A model generated the notes under the pieces. That model worked only from the letters and a program-made list of their open reading frames with translations. It ran no database searches and had not been told where the DNA came from. A DNA stretch of 64,000 nucleotides from Hericium rajendrae (lineage: Eukaryota > Basidiomycota > Agaricomycetes > Russulales > Hericiaceae), in assembly GCA_033439255.1 (NCBI GenBank), contig CM065882.1, positions 806,001 through 870,000 of the forward strand, given 5' to 3'. Both the position numbers and the translations under genes were made by a program. Shown piece after piece: positions 11,586 through 22,827 of this stretch. Each line of letters opens with the position of its first letter. Positions within the stretch are counted from its first letter, which is position 1.

Positions 11586-12304
11586 ATGGGTGGTGCAGGT
11601 GCGTGCTCTCGTGCGCAAGGACGCATTTCGTGCGCGGCGTGCTGAGGCGCGGGACGGGTCGTGCAGGCTGGCTCTTTCTCTTCGCGGTGCTGATGGCCGC
11701 GGGGCTGTTGTTCACCATGGTGTTCTTCGTACGTGTCCTCTCGCCCGCCCCAGCGCCTCCGTCTCATCATGCGTGTCTTTCCCACCGCCGCGCAGATCAT
11801 CATGTTCTCGGATCTAGAGTGCGACTACATCAACCCCATAGATCTCTGCAACAAGCTCAACCAAGTGCGTGCCACATTTCTTGCGTCTGCAGCGTGCTAA
11901 GCGTGTTTGCGTGGCGCAGTTCGTCCTCCCCGAGAACATCGCGCACGCATTCCTCACGACGCTGTTCCTGCTCTCGGGACAGTGGATGGCGTTCCTGCTC
12001 AATGCGCCACTACTGGCGTTTAACGTCAACAAGTGCGTCTGGGCCGCGCGCGTGGCTGACCCTGTGGCTGACTGCTGGATGTGCGGACAGGATACGGAAC
12101 AAGAATCATATGTACGACGCTACAGAGATCTTCCGGACGTTATCTGGGCACAAGAAGGAGAGCTTCATCAAGCTCGGCTTCTACCTGCTCTCCTTTTTCT
12201 ACTACCTCTACCGGTGCGCACCCTCGCCCGTTCGTGGTTCTCCTGTGGCTTACATTACACCGCGTCACAGTATGATTGTCGCGCTGATCTCAGAGAGCGA
12301 ATGA
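11586..12304 (+). CDS. ERV14: ER cargo receptor Erv14 / cornichon family
   Basis: Membrane cargo receptor that packages transmembrane proteins into COPII vesicles at the ER. Six exons (11586-11598, 11667-11728, 11796-11864, 11920-12032, 12091-12213, 12271-12304) join to 137 residues, the usual Erv14 length. Conserved cornichon motifs are continuous across the splices: [20 protein letters not shown] (first membrane segment), [40 protein letters not shown] and [14 protein letters not shown]. Three hydrophobic segments are visible. Exon 1 is only 13 nt (MGGA plus one base), so the start is missed unless the first intron is modelled. No anomaly. Confidence 0.95.
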
Positions 12305-12967
12305 ACGACCGGTGCCCGTGCGTCCGTACCGCGCTGCGGGGGCTGGACGGGGCGGACGAAACTGTAACGACGGTCACGAGGCGCTGGGTAAGGGGTCGGG
12401 TGTCTGCTTCTGGTTCGCGTGCGATGATCAGTGTATGTAGGAGGACTGCCCGTCTGCGCCCTGGGCGGGCAGGCGACGTGCTGGGGATCTCTAGGGTCTC
12501 TGGGCTGCTATATCTACCTGCTTGTTTATATCATTTGGATCCGAAGCGCAAGTCTCTTTCTCATACACTGGACGTTGCGAGCGAATGAAAGACTGGCGTA
12601 TGTGCTTTCTGAGTAAAGCGTCTTGGAATAGGGAGCTGTGTGCTCGGCGATATGTTCGCATAAGTAGAGTGTCTGGGTACAAGTCATAGCGAGATCATGA
12701 ACCTTCACTGCTAGTCTTTATCAGCTGTTGAAATCCTACCATTATCCTATCACTGGCATTGTAACGGTCAAACCTCATTGCAGAATCTCGACAGCTATCT
12801 TTATTGCTGGAAGATGAAGCAGAGCTAAGCTAGGCCTCCAAGCTGTCCCTGATCCCCTGAGAGAACGCCGTTGCGTACAGTAAATACATACAGAAACCAA
12901 GATACGGTAAAAAGTACACTACTCAACACATTCCATCTAATAATCCTAAACCTGCACCAACGCATTA
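12305..12967. other. Convergent intergenic region
   Basis: About 660 bases between the 3' ends of Erv14 and the F-box gene. No gene is seen; it presumably holds both 3' UTRs. Confidence 0.4.
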
Positions 12968-14554
12968 CTAAAACCAGTCCTTCCCCTCCTCCTCATCCCA
13001 CCGCACCTCCCCGACAAGACTGGACAGCTGCAGCACCATGCCGCGCCGCACGCGACAGCGCCCGACCTCCAGCGTCTCCAGCGCCTTCCGCGCCCGGCAC
13101 CCGCGCGCCAGCGCATCGTACACGCGCACACCAGCGCGCCCCGGCACGCCCGTCAGCATGTCGACCGCGCTCAGCGACAGCGCAGTCAGGCTCCGTAGAA
13201 AAACGCCGTCGTCCTGCGCTTTCCCCGGCTCGTCTTGTCCTTCCACCTCTCTCTCCACTTGAGGCGGGCCCGTGCCGTCGAGCAGCGCGACGAAGCCCTT
13301 GGCAGCAGCGGTGTGCGCCAGCTCGACGCGCTCGACGCGGGAGAACGCGCCGAACGCGCGCCACCACGCCGCGGGGACGGGGATGGTGGCTTGCACGCTC
13401 AGCGTGCGGATCTGGGTGCACGGGAGCGCGTCGCGCACGCGTGCCGCGAAGGCGCAGAGCGCGCTGCCTGTGAGTGCTTGCGGGGGGGAGTGCACGTCCA
13501 GGAAGATCCCCGCGGGCGCGTCGGCATCGGCATCGGCGGAGGGGGAGGGATAGGGGGAAGGGGAGGGGGAGTAGGTGGCGTGCAGGACCGCGCCGGTGCA
13601 GCGCATAGGCCCGATGGCGAGCGCCGCGAACGGCGGGCGGTCCCGCGCGAGCTTGCGCAGCGCCCCGACGAGGTTCTCGTGTGCGTCGGCCCAGTGCTCG
13701 AGTGCGGGCTCGTGCATACAGTGCACGGCGAGCGCAGCCGCGGGCGGCGGCGCGACACGGTGCAGGAACTGCGCGCAGTGCGTGGTGAGGCCTGCGAGGT
13801 GCAGCGCGCGCAGGGCCGGGAGGGGCGCGGTGCGCTGGGTTGGAGAGGTCGGGGGTATGAAGACGATAGGTGTGGGGGGGTGCGCCCAGGCGATGGTTAG
13901 GGTTGTGAGGTTGGGCATGTGTTGGAGGGCGGCGGTGAGGGTGGTCATTTCGCTGGAGGCGAGGGGGCAGGGGAAGCCGCTGAGGCGGAGGTGGCGGAGG
14001 CGGGGGCCGGGGGCTGGGGTGGGCTGTGAGAGGGTGAGGGGGAGCCTAGCTTGAGGGTTGGGTTGAAGATGGGCGGCGGGCCGTTCCGGCAGGAGAGCGA
14101 GAGTCTCGAGTATGGGGGCATCGTGGGAGATGCAGGTGTGTATGAGCGTGCGGTAGGTGTCCTGGCGACACACCAGGTCGAGGTCGCGGACTCGTTTGAG
14201 ATGCGGCTCGACGAGCTTGAAGTTAGCGCGGAATCCTTTGGTACCGTTCCCGTGCCCGCGATAGGCGACGGCGAGCGTTGCGTTGCGGGAACGCTCCAGC
14301 ATTAGCCTCGTCAGCGGCGCGTTCTGGCAGGTGATCGTGGCCCAAAAGGCAGCATGGGTGATGGCGACGGCGCGCCAGCGGCGGCAAACGTGGGTGATAG
14401 ACATCCATATAGGAATGATGCTGGCTGGGGGTTGATCTTGAGACGGTGCGCAGTAAAGGAAGATCTCCGAGAGTATTTCATTGGGCACGCGATCAGAAAT
14501 CGCTTCGACGGTGAAGGCATGAACCATAGTCGCTGGATGATTTTCAGGGTACAT
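12968..14554 (-). CDS. F-box protein with LRR-like C-terminal region
   Basis: Predicted substrate-recognition subunit of an SCF ubiquitin ligase. The F-box is near the N-terminus: VPNEILSEIFLYCA, then WMSITHVCRRWRAVAI and a Trp-containing FWATI. About 450 further residues are leucine-rich, with LRHLRLSGFP, LTTLTIAWAH and LSLSAVDML resembling degenerate LRRs, interrupted by a Ser/Pro/Asp/Ala-rich loop. The frame stays open upstream to 14797, but that part crosses a probable 5'-UTR intron (donor near 14689, acceptor near 14637). I therefore start at MYPENHPATM, about 528 residues; a second Met lies 9 residues in. Very GC-rich compared with flanking DNA. Confidence 0.75.
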   Translation of the reverse strand: MYPENHPATMVHAFTVEAISDRVPNEILSEIFLYCAPSQDQPPASIIPIWMSITHVCRRWRAVAITHAAFWATITCQNAPLTRLMLERSRNATLAVAYRGHGNGTKGFRANFKLVEPHLKRVRDLDLVCRQDTYRTLIHTCISHDAPILETLALLPERPAAHLQPNPQARLPLTLSQPTPAPGPRLRHLRLSGFPCPLASSEMTTLTAALQHMPNLTTLTIAWAHPPTPIVFIPPTSPTQRTAPLPALRALHLAGLTTHCAQFLHRVAPPPAAALAVHCMHEPALEHWADAHENLVGALRKLARDRPPFAALAIGPMRCTGAVLHATYSPSPSPYPSPSADADADAPAGIFLDVHSPPQALTGSALCAFAARVRDALPCTQIRTLSVQATIPVPAAWWRAFGAFSRVERVELAHTAAAKGFVALLDGTGPPQVEREVEGQDEPGKAQDDGVFLRSLTALSLSAVDMLTGVPGRAGVRVYDALARGCRARKALETLEVGRCRVRRGMVLQLSSLVGEVRWDEEEGKDWF

Positions 14555-15105
14555 AGGATCAATGAAACGGTGTTTCTGTCGGAGGCCCGACCTTGGGGAT
14601 TGTAGGCGATGGCAAGCACCTGAAAGTACAATGCCTGTTAAAAAATAGATGAGACATACAAGGCTTTCGGGGCGTAAAACACACTTACAGTGGAGGTGAT
14701 AAGCAAGGAGATATGTGAAAGGCAAGTAGGTGCAGAGTTCAAGAATTGAAGTTGAGGGGACAAGGTGTTCAAGAGACTGGCATGTGCCGAAATACATTTA
14801 TGCCTCGGCCCGCCGGACGGCAAGAACAATGGGCGGACGTTCAGTCCGGGGGCTATTTCGAGGTCCGAAAGGTTGACTTTTGGCTATCAACCTGCATGCT
14901 TTCGACACGAGGCTTTTATTTTCTGTATTGTTCTATACGACCCTTTTCGCCCATTCGAACGATCGATTGTATCATGGGGTTTATATTATAATCTGAGACA
15001 GTTGTCGTAAGGGAGCAAATTAGCAGCTGCACCAGGTTTGACGTGACATGGAAACGTACCTTCAGCATCATTTAAGAGGAGCAGACACTCTGCTGGATGG
15101 TACTA
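14555..15105. other. Upstream flank of the F-box gene
   Basis: Holds the likely 5'-UTR intron of the F-box gene near 14637-14689. No other gene is seen. Confidence 0.4.
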
Positions 15106-17930
15106 TTGCATGCTCAGGATATGGTTCATTCCGCGAATCGGGTGTGGAAGCATGCATTGCACTGCACCCATACACACGTTCTAGTAGTGCCTACACCAAA
15201 GATATACCTACGCTGAGACCTTAGACAGCACCATGGGCATAAGTCTTTGGCATTGGGGTCATAGACGTCGGTCGACCAGTTCCAGACGAGCCAACGGAGC
15301 TTCCTCCAGATAGCATGAGCAATCTCACGAGCGCTCTCGGATCTGCACTACTATACTGTTCTTCCCGGATTTTTAGCGCGTCCAGAATGATCACGGGTGT
15401 TGGAATCCTTCGTACAATGCTAGACTGCACTGTACACATGCCAAGAGTCGTGAACGACGATCAGGTCTTACGCCTGCGCTAGCGGTCCTGTCTGGTCCAA
15501 TCAAAGGGAAATCCTAGGGGGAGGACACATCGTCATTTATGGATCCGCTTTGAGAGACCAAGTAGCAAACTGACCATCTCATTGCGAATAAAATGCGTCG
15601 GTGGCCTTCAAGCTGTCGAGTTCGAACTTGAAATTCGCGTGGGAAAGCTAGAGATCGTTCAAACTGGATGCTTCCCACGCCCAGTGCTCTAGTTCTAGCT
15701 CGGCGATCGCGGCCACGAACTAGAGTGCTGCGTGCATACTGCGACAACGCTAACGCTCAACGGACTCAAACCACGATGACGAGAGCCAAGTTAATGTCGG
15801 AGCCGACTGTCTCGACTGATCCCCTCCATCGTGCCCCGGCCGTTCTGTGTACAGACGCATCTCATCGAGCAGAAAGGCCCGACTACGCAAGATTTCATGC
15901 GCAAGACAGAGTCCAGGTGTGTTTGTTGCAACAATCTCGGTGGAGCGATCGTTCTTAGGTTCCATATAGTGACAGTATCTCCTGAAATCCAGGGCGTCTT
16001 CAATCTCAGACATCAGCCGTACATCTTCTAATTTCGTGAAGGTGAGAGCGTGCGTTTCTAGGACGGATGCAATTTGAGCGCTTCTTGCGCTCTATATTAT
16101 TGCGAGAAAGCACTGCACTGCATGTCAACCTCTCCCAGGATATCGCGCCAAAAGCAAGTATACGATGTCTGAAACGCATCGATCATGGTGCCCAGCTCTC
16201 AGCTCCCGTTGAGCTTGTAGTGATGCATTGGTTGTCAGCACATCTATGTTCTGCGGGGTTTTCGCATTTCAACTCAACTCGATACCCACATCGCACTGTG
16301 CAATTCACATGATGCTCTGATTTCGATCCTCTTAAACGCCGGACGAGCCGCGACTGACGCTTTCTGCCAAGCCCCATGTCTCAGTACTTCCATCTTTCCG
16401 ACGTTGACCCCGAATTCCAACCTATCGCGAAAGTGCTTCCGCCGCCTCCGGATTGGTCGAAAGAAGATGCCGTCACCATGCAGACGTACTTCAAGGAGCA
16501 GTTCTTGCCCATGGTCATAAAGCACCGAAGGCCCAAGCTTCCACCTGGTCAGCAAGCTTTTTTCTTCATATGGTCTGTAGCATGTCTGATATGTTTTGCA
16601 GAGTGGGCTTACCGCGTTCATGACTATCAAATTCCTGTCGAGGGCGGAGAGATGGCCATAAGATGCCTCACTCCTACTCCAGCCGGGGCATCGAAGGCTC
16701 ATCTGTTTCCTTTGCTCTACTGGGTACATGGCGGAGGTAAGACATCACGGCATATATGCATGTTTTTTGTCAGTCTGATTAGCACTATCATCAGGGTGGA
16801 TGTTCGGAAATCTCGACAACGATGACTTCCTTCTTCGCCTGGTCTGCGTGGAGCTCCGGATATCTATTGTCAATATAGAATACAGGTGATTTCCGGCGGT
16901 GTGTTTGACGTATTTTCTGCAGCTCATGTGGTCTAGACTTGCTCCTCAGCATCTCTTTCCCACCGGGCTGAACGACTGCTATGAAGGGTTGAAGTGGGTA
17001 TGTTGAAGTCCATCCTTTGTTCGTCAAACTGACTCTTGATGCTGATCGCATGTCAGGCTGCGTCACATCCTGAAGTACTCTCAGCATCCATAGAGAAGGG
17101 CTTCATCCTTGGCGGGCAGTCTGCAGGAGCCAATTACGCAGCGGTGTTGGCTCTTCGGGCCCGTGATGACCCATTCTTCGAAGGCAGGCGTATCACTGGG
17201 CAACTTTTACAGATCCCGCATGTAATCCATGCAGACGCGTACCCTCAGAAGTGTGTTGGCCCTATCTCAGTCTCTGTCACCCTGCTAATGGAAACGTAGA
17301 TACAAGCACCAATTGCTCTCGATGGAGCAGAACAAGGATGCCCCGATCCTCGACCGCAAAACTCTGCATGATTACTATAGTGCGTCTTTCTGTGTTCAAG
17401 CAATGTAGTTACTCACGTAGCCTTTGGCTCCGCATAGATCGACTGCAACCACGTCCCACAGACCCCGACTTCTCGCCCTTGTTAGCAAGCTTGCATGCCG
17501 GGCTTCCGCCGACGTACATACAGATCTGCGGGATGGACCCTTTTCGCGACGAGGGCTTCCTATACGAGAAGGTTCTAAAGGAAGCAGGAGTTCCTACGAG
17601 GTCCGATGTGTCTGTATTCATCTGGTTCATCTGTCCTGCGCTGCGTTGATGGACTTGACTTCACTTGTAGGTATCCTGGTCTGCCGCATGGCTTTCATCT
17701 TTTATGGCCGCATCTGTCACAGGCGGCCAAGTATGATGAAGACATGCTTGAAGGCCTGAAATGGTTACTGTCTCAGTAACGGGTACAGGAATATTTGAAC
17801 TCATGAAGTGAATGATGATGCAGGCCACTCTGTAATACGATGGGACGTTTGCCAGGACAATATTGTTCAATCTTCGGTGCTGCGATTATGTTAAAGATGC
17901 TTGTTTCGAGGCAGAGACCGCTGGACGACT
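15106..17930 (+). repeat. Tandem duplication unit 1 (esterase A with its upstream region)
   Basis: Starts at a boundary-like motif TTGCATGCTCAGGAT that recurs at about 17933 and, slightly changed, at 20603. Inside, 15574-15850 is visibly homologous to 18180-18500: both contain CTGACCATCTCATT, TTCGAGTTCGAACTTG-like text and GCGTGGGAAAGCTAGAG. The unit includes gene A. Confidence 0.7.
16376..17779 (+). CDS. Esterase A: HSL-type alpha/beta hydrolase (fold-3)
   Basis: Serine ester hydrolase of the hormone-sensitive-lipase family; the physiological ester is unknown. Eight exons (16376-16547, 16602-16736, 16795-16885, 16937-16997, 17057-17250, 17300-17379, 17438-17609, 17671-17779) give 337 residues. 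N-terminal cap MSQYFHLSDVDPEF; oxyanion motif WVHGGG; nucleophile elbow GGQSAGAN; acid in CGMDPFRDEG; His in LPHGFH. There is no signal peptide or membrane anchor, so it is probably cytosolic. All motifs are intact. It is the first of a tandem series; B and C are its closest neighbours by gene structure and upstream sequence. Confidence 0.9.
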
Positions 17931-20600
17931 TTATTGCATGCTCAGGATGTTGTCCGCTCCGTGACTGAATTCCGGGCCGTCTCCAAGGTAAACGGTATGG
18001 GATAGCTCACGGTCTGGCCGGCACTTCTGGAACTGCATTCCAAACTTCATCCGCCTAGGATACAATTGCATCGACAGAATCATCATCAACGTTGGAAGCG
18101 TTTGGGCAGTGCCCTCGATCCTTTCTGGTCCAATCAAAATAAAGAGCTGGTGCATGCAATCATTCCATCTATCCCGAACTTACTGACCATCTCATTTCGA
18201 ACAAAATGCATTGGCGGCCTACAAGCTTCGAGTTCGAACTTGCAATTCGCGTGGGAAAGCTAGAGATCGTTACAAACTAAAGGCTTCCCATGCCTGGAAG
18301 GAATAGCTATCGGTGCCGGTCGGCGATCGCAGCCATCATGTGCGTGAACTAGCGTACTGCGTGCGTACTGCGACAACGGTTGTTAGTTTACGCTGCGGCG
18401 ATGCGCAACACTCAGCAGATAAAAATACGATGGTGAGAGCCAAGCTAATGTCGAAGCCAACTGTCCCGATTTCCTTCTTGCATCGTGCTCCAGCCGTTCC
18501 GGCACACTGACGACGAGAAAAGCCGAAGGACGCAAGATCTAGCGCACAGACAGAACTCAGGTGTGTCCGTTGAATGATCCATGACGGAGAGGCTCTACTT
18601 AGGTTTCATGCAGTGGCAGTGTCCCTTTAAATCAAGGAGATCTTTGGGCATCAGCCGTTTATCGTCTAGTTCCGTGAAGGTGAGAACGCGCTCTTGTAGG
18701 ACACAATCCAACCGCTTTTTGCGTTCTGCACTGGGGTAGAAAGAGAACTTCAGCAGATACGAACCTCCACTAGGATCTCGTGCTCGAAAGCGTACGATGT
18801 CTGAAAGGAGACAGTAATTACCGTGTCCCCACCCCCCGGTGTCACTTCCCAGTTTCCTTTAAGCTTGTTTGACCTCATTTACTCGGCATTTGTCAAAGTA
18901 TCATTGCTGTCTGGGTTTTCCGGGGCTCAGATGAATATACCCAATTCACACCATGGAATACATATGATGCACTTATTTCAATATTTTTATACGCTGAGCG
19001 AGCCACGACTGACGCTTCCCTTTCTTCTAAGCTCCATGTCTCAGTACGCCCACCTTTCCAATGTCGACCCGGAATTCGAACCTATCTGGAAAACGCTCCC
19101 GCCGGTTCCGGACTTGTCAAAAGAAGATGTCTCCGCCTTTCGGACGTACTTCAATGAGCAACTCCTGCCCATGGTCATGAACAACCGAAGACCCAAGCTT
19201 CCGCCTGGTGAGTAAAGCGTTCCTTCTATACGCGGTGTATGGCGTGTCTCATGTGCTTCGCAGAGTCAACGTACCGCGTTCATGATTATCGGGTTCCTGT
19301 TGATGGCGGAGAGATAATATTAAGATGCCTCACTCCTACCCCAGCTGGGGCGTCGAAGGATCAACTGTTTCCTCTATTCTACTGGGTCCACGGCGGAGGT
19401 AAGATTTCGCGGCTGATATGCGTGTTTTCTGTTAGTCTGATTTTTGTCGTATCAGGATGTGTCTTCGGCAATCTCGACAACGATGATTTTCTTCTTCGCA
19501 AAATCTGCGTCGAGCTTCAGGTCTCTATCGCAAATGTCGACTCCAGGTAATTTCTGACGAGATGTCTGAGATACGAATGCTTAGAGCTAACGTGGCATAG
19601 ACTTGCACCTGAACATCCCTTTCCCATCGGACTGAATGACTGCTATGAAGGATTGAAGTGGGTCAGTCAAATAAGCTCTACTTTTTACTCGTCTAGCTGA
19701 CGGTTGACGGCAATCATCTATCAGGTTGCGTCGCATTCTGAAATCCTCTCAGCGTCCACAGAGAATGGCTTCATCGTCGGTGGGCATTCGTCGGGTGCCA
19801 ATTACGCAGCAGTATTAGCTCTTCGGGCCCGGGATGACCCATTCTTTGAAGGCAGGCGTATCACTGGGCAAATCTTGCAGATGCCGCATTTGATCCATGC
19901 AGAAGCCTATCCTGACAAGTGAGTCGATGCAACTGAGTCTCTGTACGCTACTCAACATGGAGTAGGTATAAAGACCAGTTGCTTTCGATGGAGCAGAATA
20001 AGAATGTACCGATCCTCGATCGTAAGACTATGTATGATTATTACAGTAGATCTAGCTTCTCTCCAATAACGCAGTTGCTCACGAAACCTTTGTCTGCGCA
20101 CAGACAGGGTCCAACCACGTCCCGCGGACCCCGACTTCTCCCCTGTGTTGGCAACTTCCCATGCAGGGCTCCCACTGGCATACCTCCAGATGTGCGGGAT
20201 GGACCCGCTTCGCGACGACGGTTTCCTGTACGCGAAGATCCTCAACGAAGCAGGAGTCCCTGCGAAGACTGACGTGTTCGTATTCATGCGGTCCATCTAT
20301 CCTACTCTGACGCTGATAAACACGCTTTAAATTTAAGGTATCCTGGCGTGCCGCATTCGTTTAATCTTTATTGGCCGCATCTTACGCAGGCGATCAAATA
20401 TGAGGAAGACATGCTCGAAGGCCTGAAGTGGTTGTCTCAGCAGTAGGCACGGGAATATCCGAACTCATGAATTGAGAGACGATGCACTGGTCACTCAGCA
20501 AATCGGTGGGACTTTTGTCAGGCCATCTTTTGTTCACTCAACGCTACAATTGTCTTGGTGAGGGTGCCTATATCGGGGCGGAGACTGCTCGACAATATTT
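17931..20600 (+). repeat. Tandem duplication unit 2 (esterase B with its upstream region)
   Basis: Second copy of the roughly 2.7-kb unit, from TTGCATGCTCAGGATGT near 17933 to the related motif near 20603. Upstream block 18180-18500 matches 15574-15850 with many substitutions and small indels, so the duplication is not recent. Confidence 0.7.
19036..20446 (+). CDS. Esterase B: HSL-type alpha/beta hydrolase (fold-3)
   Basis: Paralogue of A with the same exon layout. N-terminus [22 protein letters not shown] oxyanion motif; then GCVFGNLDNDDF where A has GWMFGNLDNDDF. The elbow reads GGHSSGAN, so the serine is kept but flanking residues differ from A (GGQSAGAN). The acid motif is CGMDPLRDDG and the His motif is VPHSFN. 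It ends at TAG 20444-20446. All splice sites checked are GT..AG and in frame. It lies in unit 2 and probably has a copied promoter. The differences around Ser and His suggest drift in substrate use, which is inference. Confidence 0.88.
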
Positions 20601-22827
20601 TTACTGCATGCTCAAGATGTAGTGTACTCCGTGACTGCATCACAATCAAATGAAAGCCTGCTGCATGCAATCAATCAGTTATGTATCGAAGGCTCAAGAT
20701 GCAGACTAAGCTTAAAGTTACTGACCATCTCATTTCGAACAAAATGCGTCGGCGGCCTCGACGATGTTATGCTTGCGTGGGAACCTTGAGACCGTTCAGG
20801 CTAAACCTCCCACGACTAAGTAGCAGCTTACTTCGAAACACGATCGCGCAGCTGAGCTGCCTGCAACGTCTAACCTACGCGGAACACGCAGCGGATTCAA
20901 TTGCAAATGAAGCGGCTCAAGGCGAGACCAGCTGCGAGGCCCCTTATCTTGAGCGAGCATTGCGTATCGTGAGTTCGTCTTGCCAAGTACAGGACTAGCG
21001 ACAGCTCGCAAGATATATCGCGTATAGAGTCCAGGTATGCTTGTTGCAATATTTTCGGCGAATGGGTTGTACTCATGTTTTACGCAGCGTCAGCAATCCT
21101 CATAAATAAGGGGATCTTGAGACACAGTTCTTGCATCTCGTAAAGGTGAGAGTGCACTTCTGGCGGAGAAGCTTCTTGCTTTCTGCATTGCGGTTGGATA
21201 GTTTCAGGTGGAAACCACTTGACTAGAATCAGGGCCATGCCTAGGATTACAGGAAAGCGTCGTGGACTTTGGTGATTCGTAGCGCGCATTCTCTGGGTTT
21301 TCCGAGCCTCATCTCAGTTTACTGTGCCGGCATAGAGATCTGACACGCTTGCCCCAATTTGTCTCTGCACAATTGTAGCAATGCGATCCTCAGCTGATTC
21401 TTTCTGCCAATAGGCCATGTCTCAATACGCTCACCTTTCCACTGTCGACCCTGAATTCGAGCCTCTCATGAGGGTATTTCAATCGCCTCCAGATTGGTCG
21501 AAGCTGCCAGCCACAGCCAATCAAAGTTTCTGCGCTGAGCAGTTTATTCCAATGATCATGAACCACCGGCTGCCTAAGTTGCCGCCTGGTCAGTGCCTTT
21601 GATCTATATACGGCTCAAACCTACCTAATGTACGTCGCAGAGTCGACATATCATGTCGAAGACCATCAAATCACTGTAGAAGGTGGAGAGGTGACGATCA
21701 GGTGTCTCACTCCTACTCCACCTGGGGCGCCGAAGGACCAAACATTCCCGTTGTTTTTCTGGGTGCACGGCGGAGGTACGACTTCATCGTGTGTGCGCAT
21801 ATATGCTGCCAATCTGATCAGTGTTCGTACCAGGGTGGGTGACGTGCAACCTCGACCTCGATGACTTCCTTCTTCGACGAGTTTGCGTGGAATTGCAGAT
21901 CTCCGTGGTCAATATTGATTACAGGTATTTTTTGCGAGAACTTTGACGCGTAATGCGTTCAGCTAATGCGGCATAGGCTCGCTCCTCAGTGCCCCTGGCC
22001 CACTGGACTGAATGACTGCTATAGCGGGTTGAAATGGGTGTGCCAGGGCTTACATATTCTCCTTCTAATTGATAGCTGACTGATCTCTATCAGGTTGCCT
22101 CACATCCCGAAGTCCTTTCGGCTTCCCTCGAAAAGGGCTTCGTCATTGGCGGACAGTCCGCCGGAGCCAATTACGCAGCAGTCATGGCTCTTCGCGCTCG
22201 TAACGACCCATTTTTTGAAGGCAGACCCATCACTGGGCAGATTTTGCAGGCAGTGCATGTGATTCACGCGGAAGCTTACCCTGACAAGTGCGTTGTTGCA
22301 ATTCGGTTTCTGCGCACTACTGAAGGAAGCGCAGGTACAAAGATCAACTGCTATCGATGGAGCAGAACAAGAACATGTTGGTCCTTGATCGCAGCTCTCT
22401 GGACGATTTCTATAGTACGTCTGCCTCTGTACAGGCCATCGACTCGCTCACGCCGGAATTCGCTCCTGCATAGATCGGCTCCAGCCGCGCCCTACAGACC
22501 CAGAGTTCTCCCCTCTGCTAGCAAGCTCACATGCCGGGCTTCCGCCGACGTACTTCCAGATCTGCGGGATGGACCCGTTCCGGGACGAAGGCTTCCTGTA
22601 CCAGAAAGTTCTGAATGAAGCCGGAGTCCCGACGCAGTGCGATGTGTCCGTGGTCCTGTCCTCTATCTGTACTGGGCCGACACTGATTTGGGTGGACCCC
22701 ATTTGATTATAGGTACCCTGGCGTACCGCATTGCTTCCACCTGATATGGCCGCAGCTTAAACAGGCGGTCAAGTATGATAAAGACATGATGAAGGGCTTG
22801 AGATGGCTGTTGCCTCAGTCTCAGTAG
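20601..22827 (+). repeat. Tandem duplication unit 3 (esterase C with its upstream region)
   Basis: Starts at CTGCATGCTCAAGATGT near 20604. Block 20719-20815 matches the upstream blocks of A and B (CTGACCATCTCATTTCG, GCGTCGGCGGCCT). The homologous upstream part is shorter than in the other two units. Confidence 0.6.
21417..22827 (+). CDS. Esterase C: HSL-type alpha/beta hydrolase (fold-3)
   Basis: Third tandem copy. N-terminus [16 protein letters not shown]; then ESTYHVEDHQITVEGGE; WVHGGG; GWVTCNLDLDDF (Cys-Asn where A and B have Phe-Gly-Asn); elbow GGQSAGAN; acid motif CGMDPFRDEG; His motif VPHCFH; C-terminus LRWLLPQSQ. The exon arrangement matches A, and the donors and acceptors I checked are canonical. 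Probably active and intracellular. Confidence 0.88.

Noticed and set aside
13235-13900. Open frames on the plus strand opposite the F-box gene
   Set aside because: Shadow of GC-rich coding sequence; Arg/Gly/Ala composition and no domain.
14555-14797. N-terminal extension of the F-box protein with a hydrophobic stretch
   Set aside because: It contains a good donor and acceptor pair (about 14689 and 14637), so it is better read as a 5'-UTR intron than as protein.
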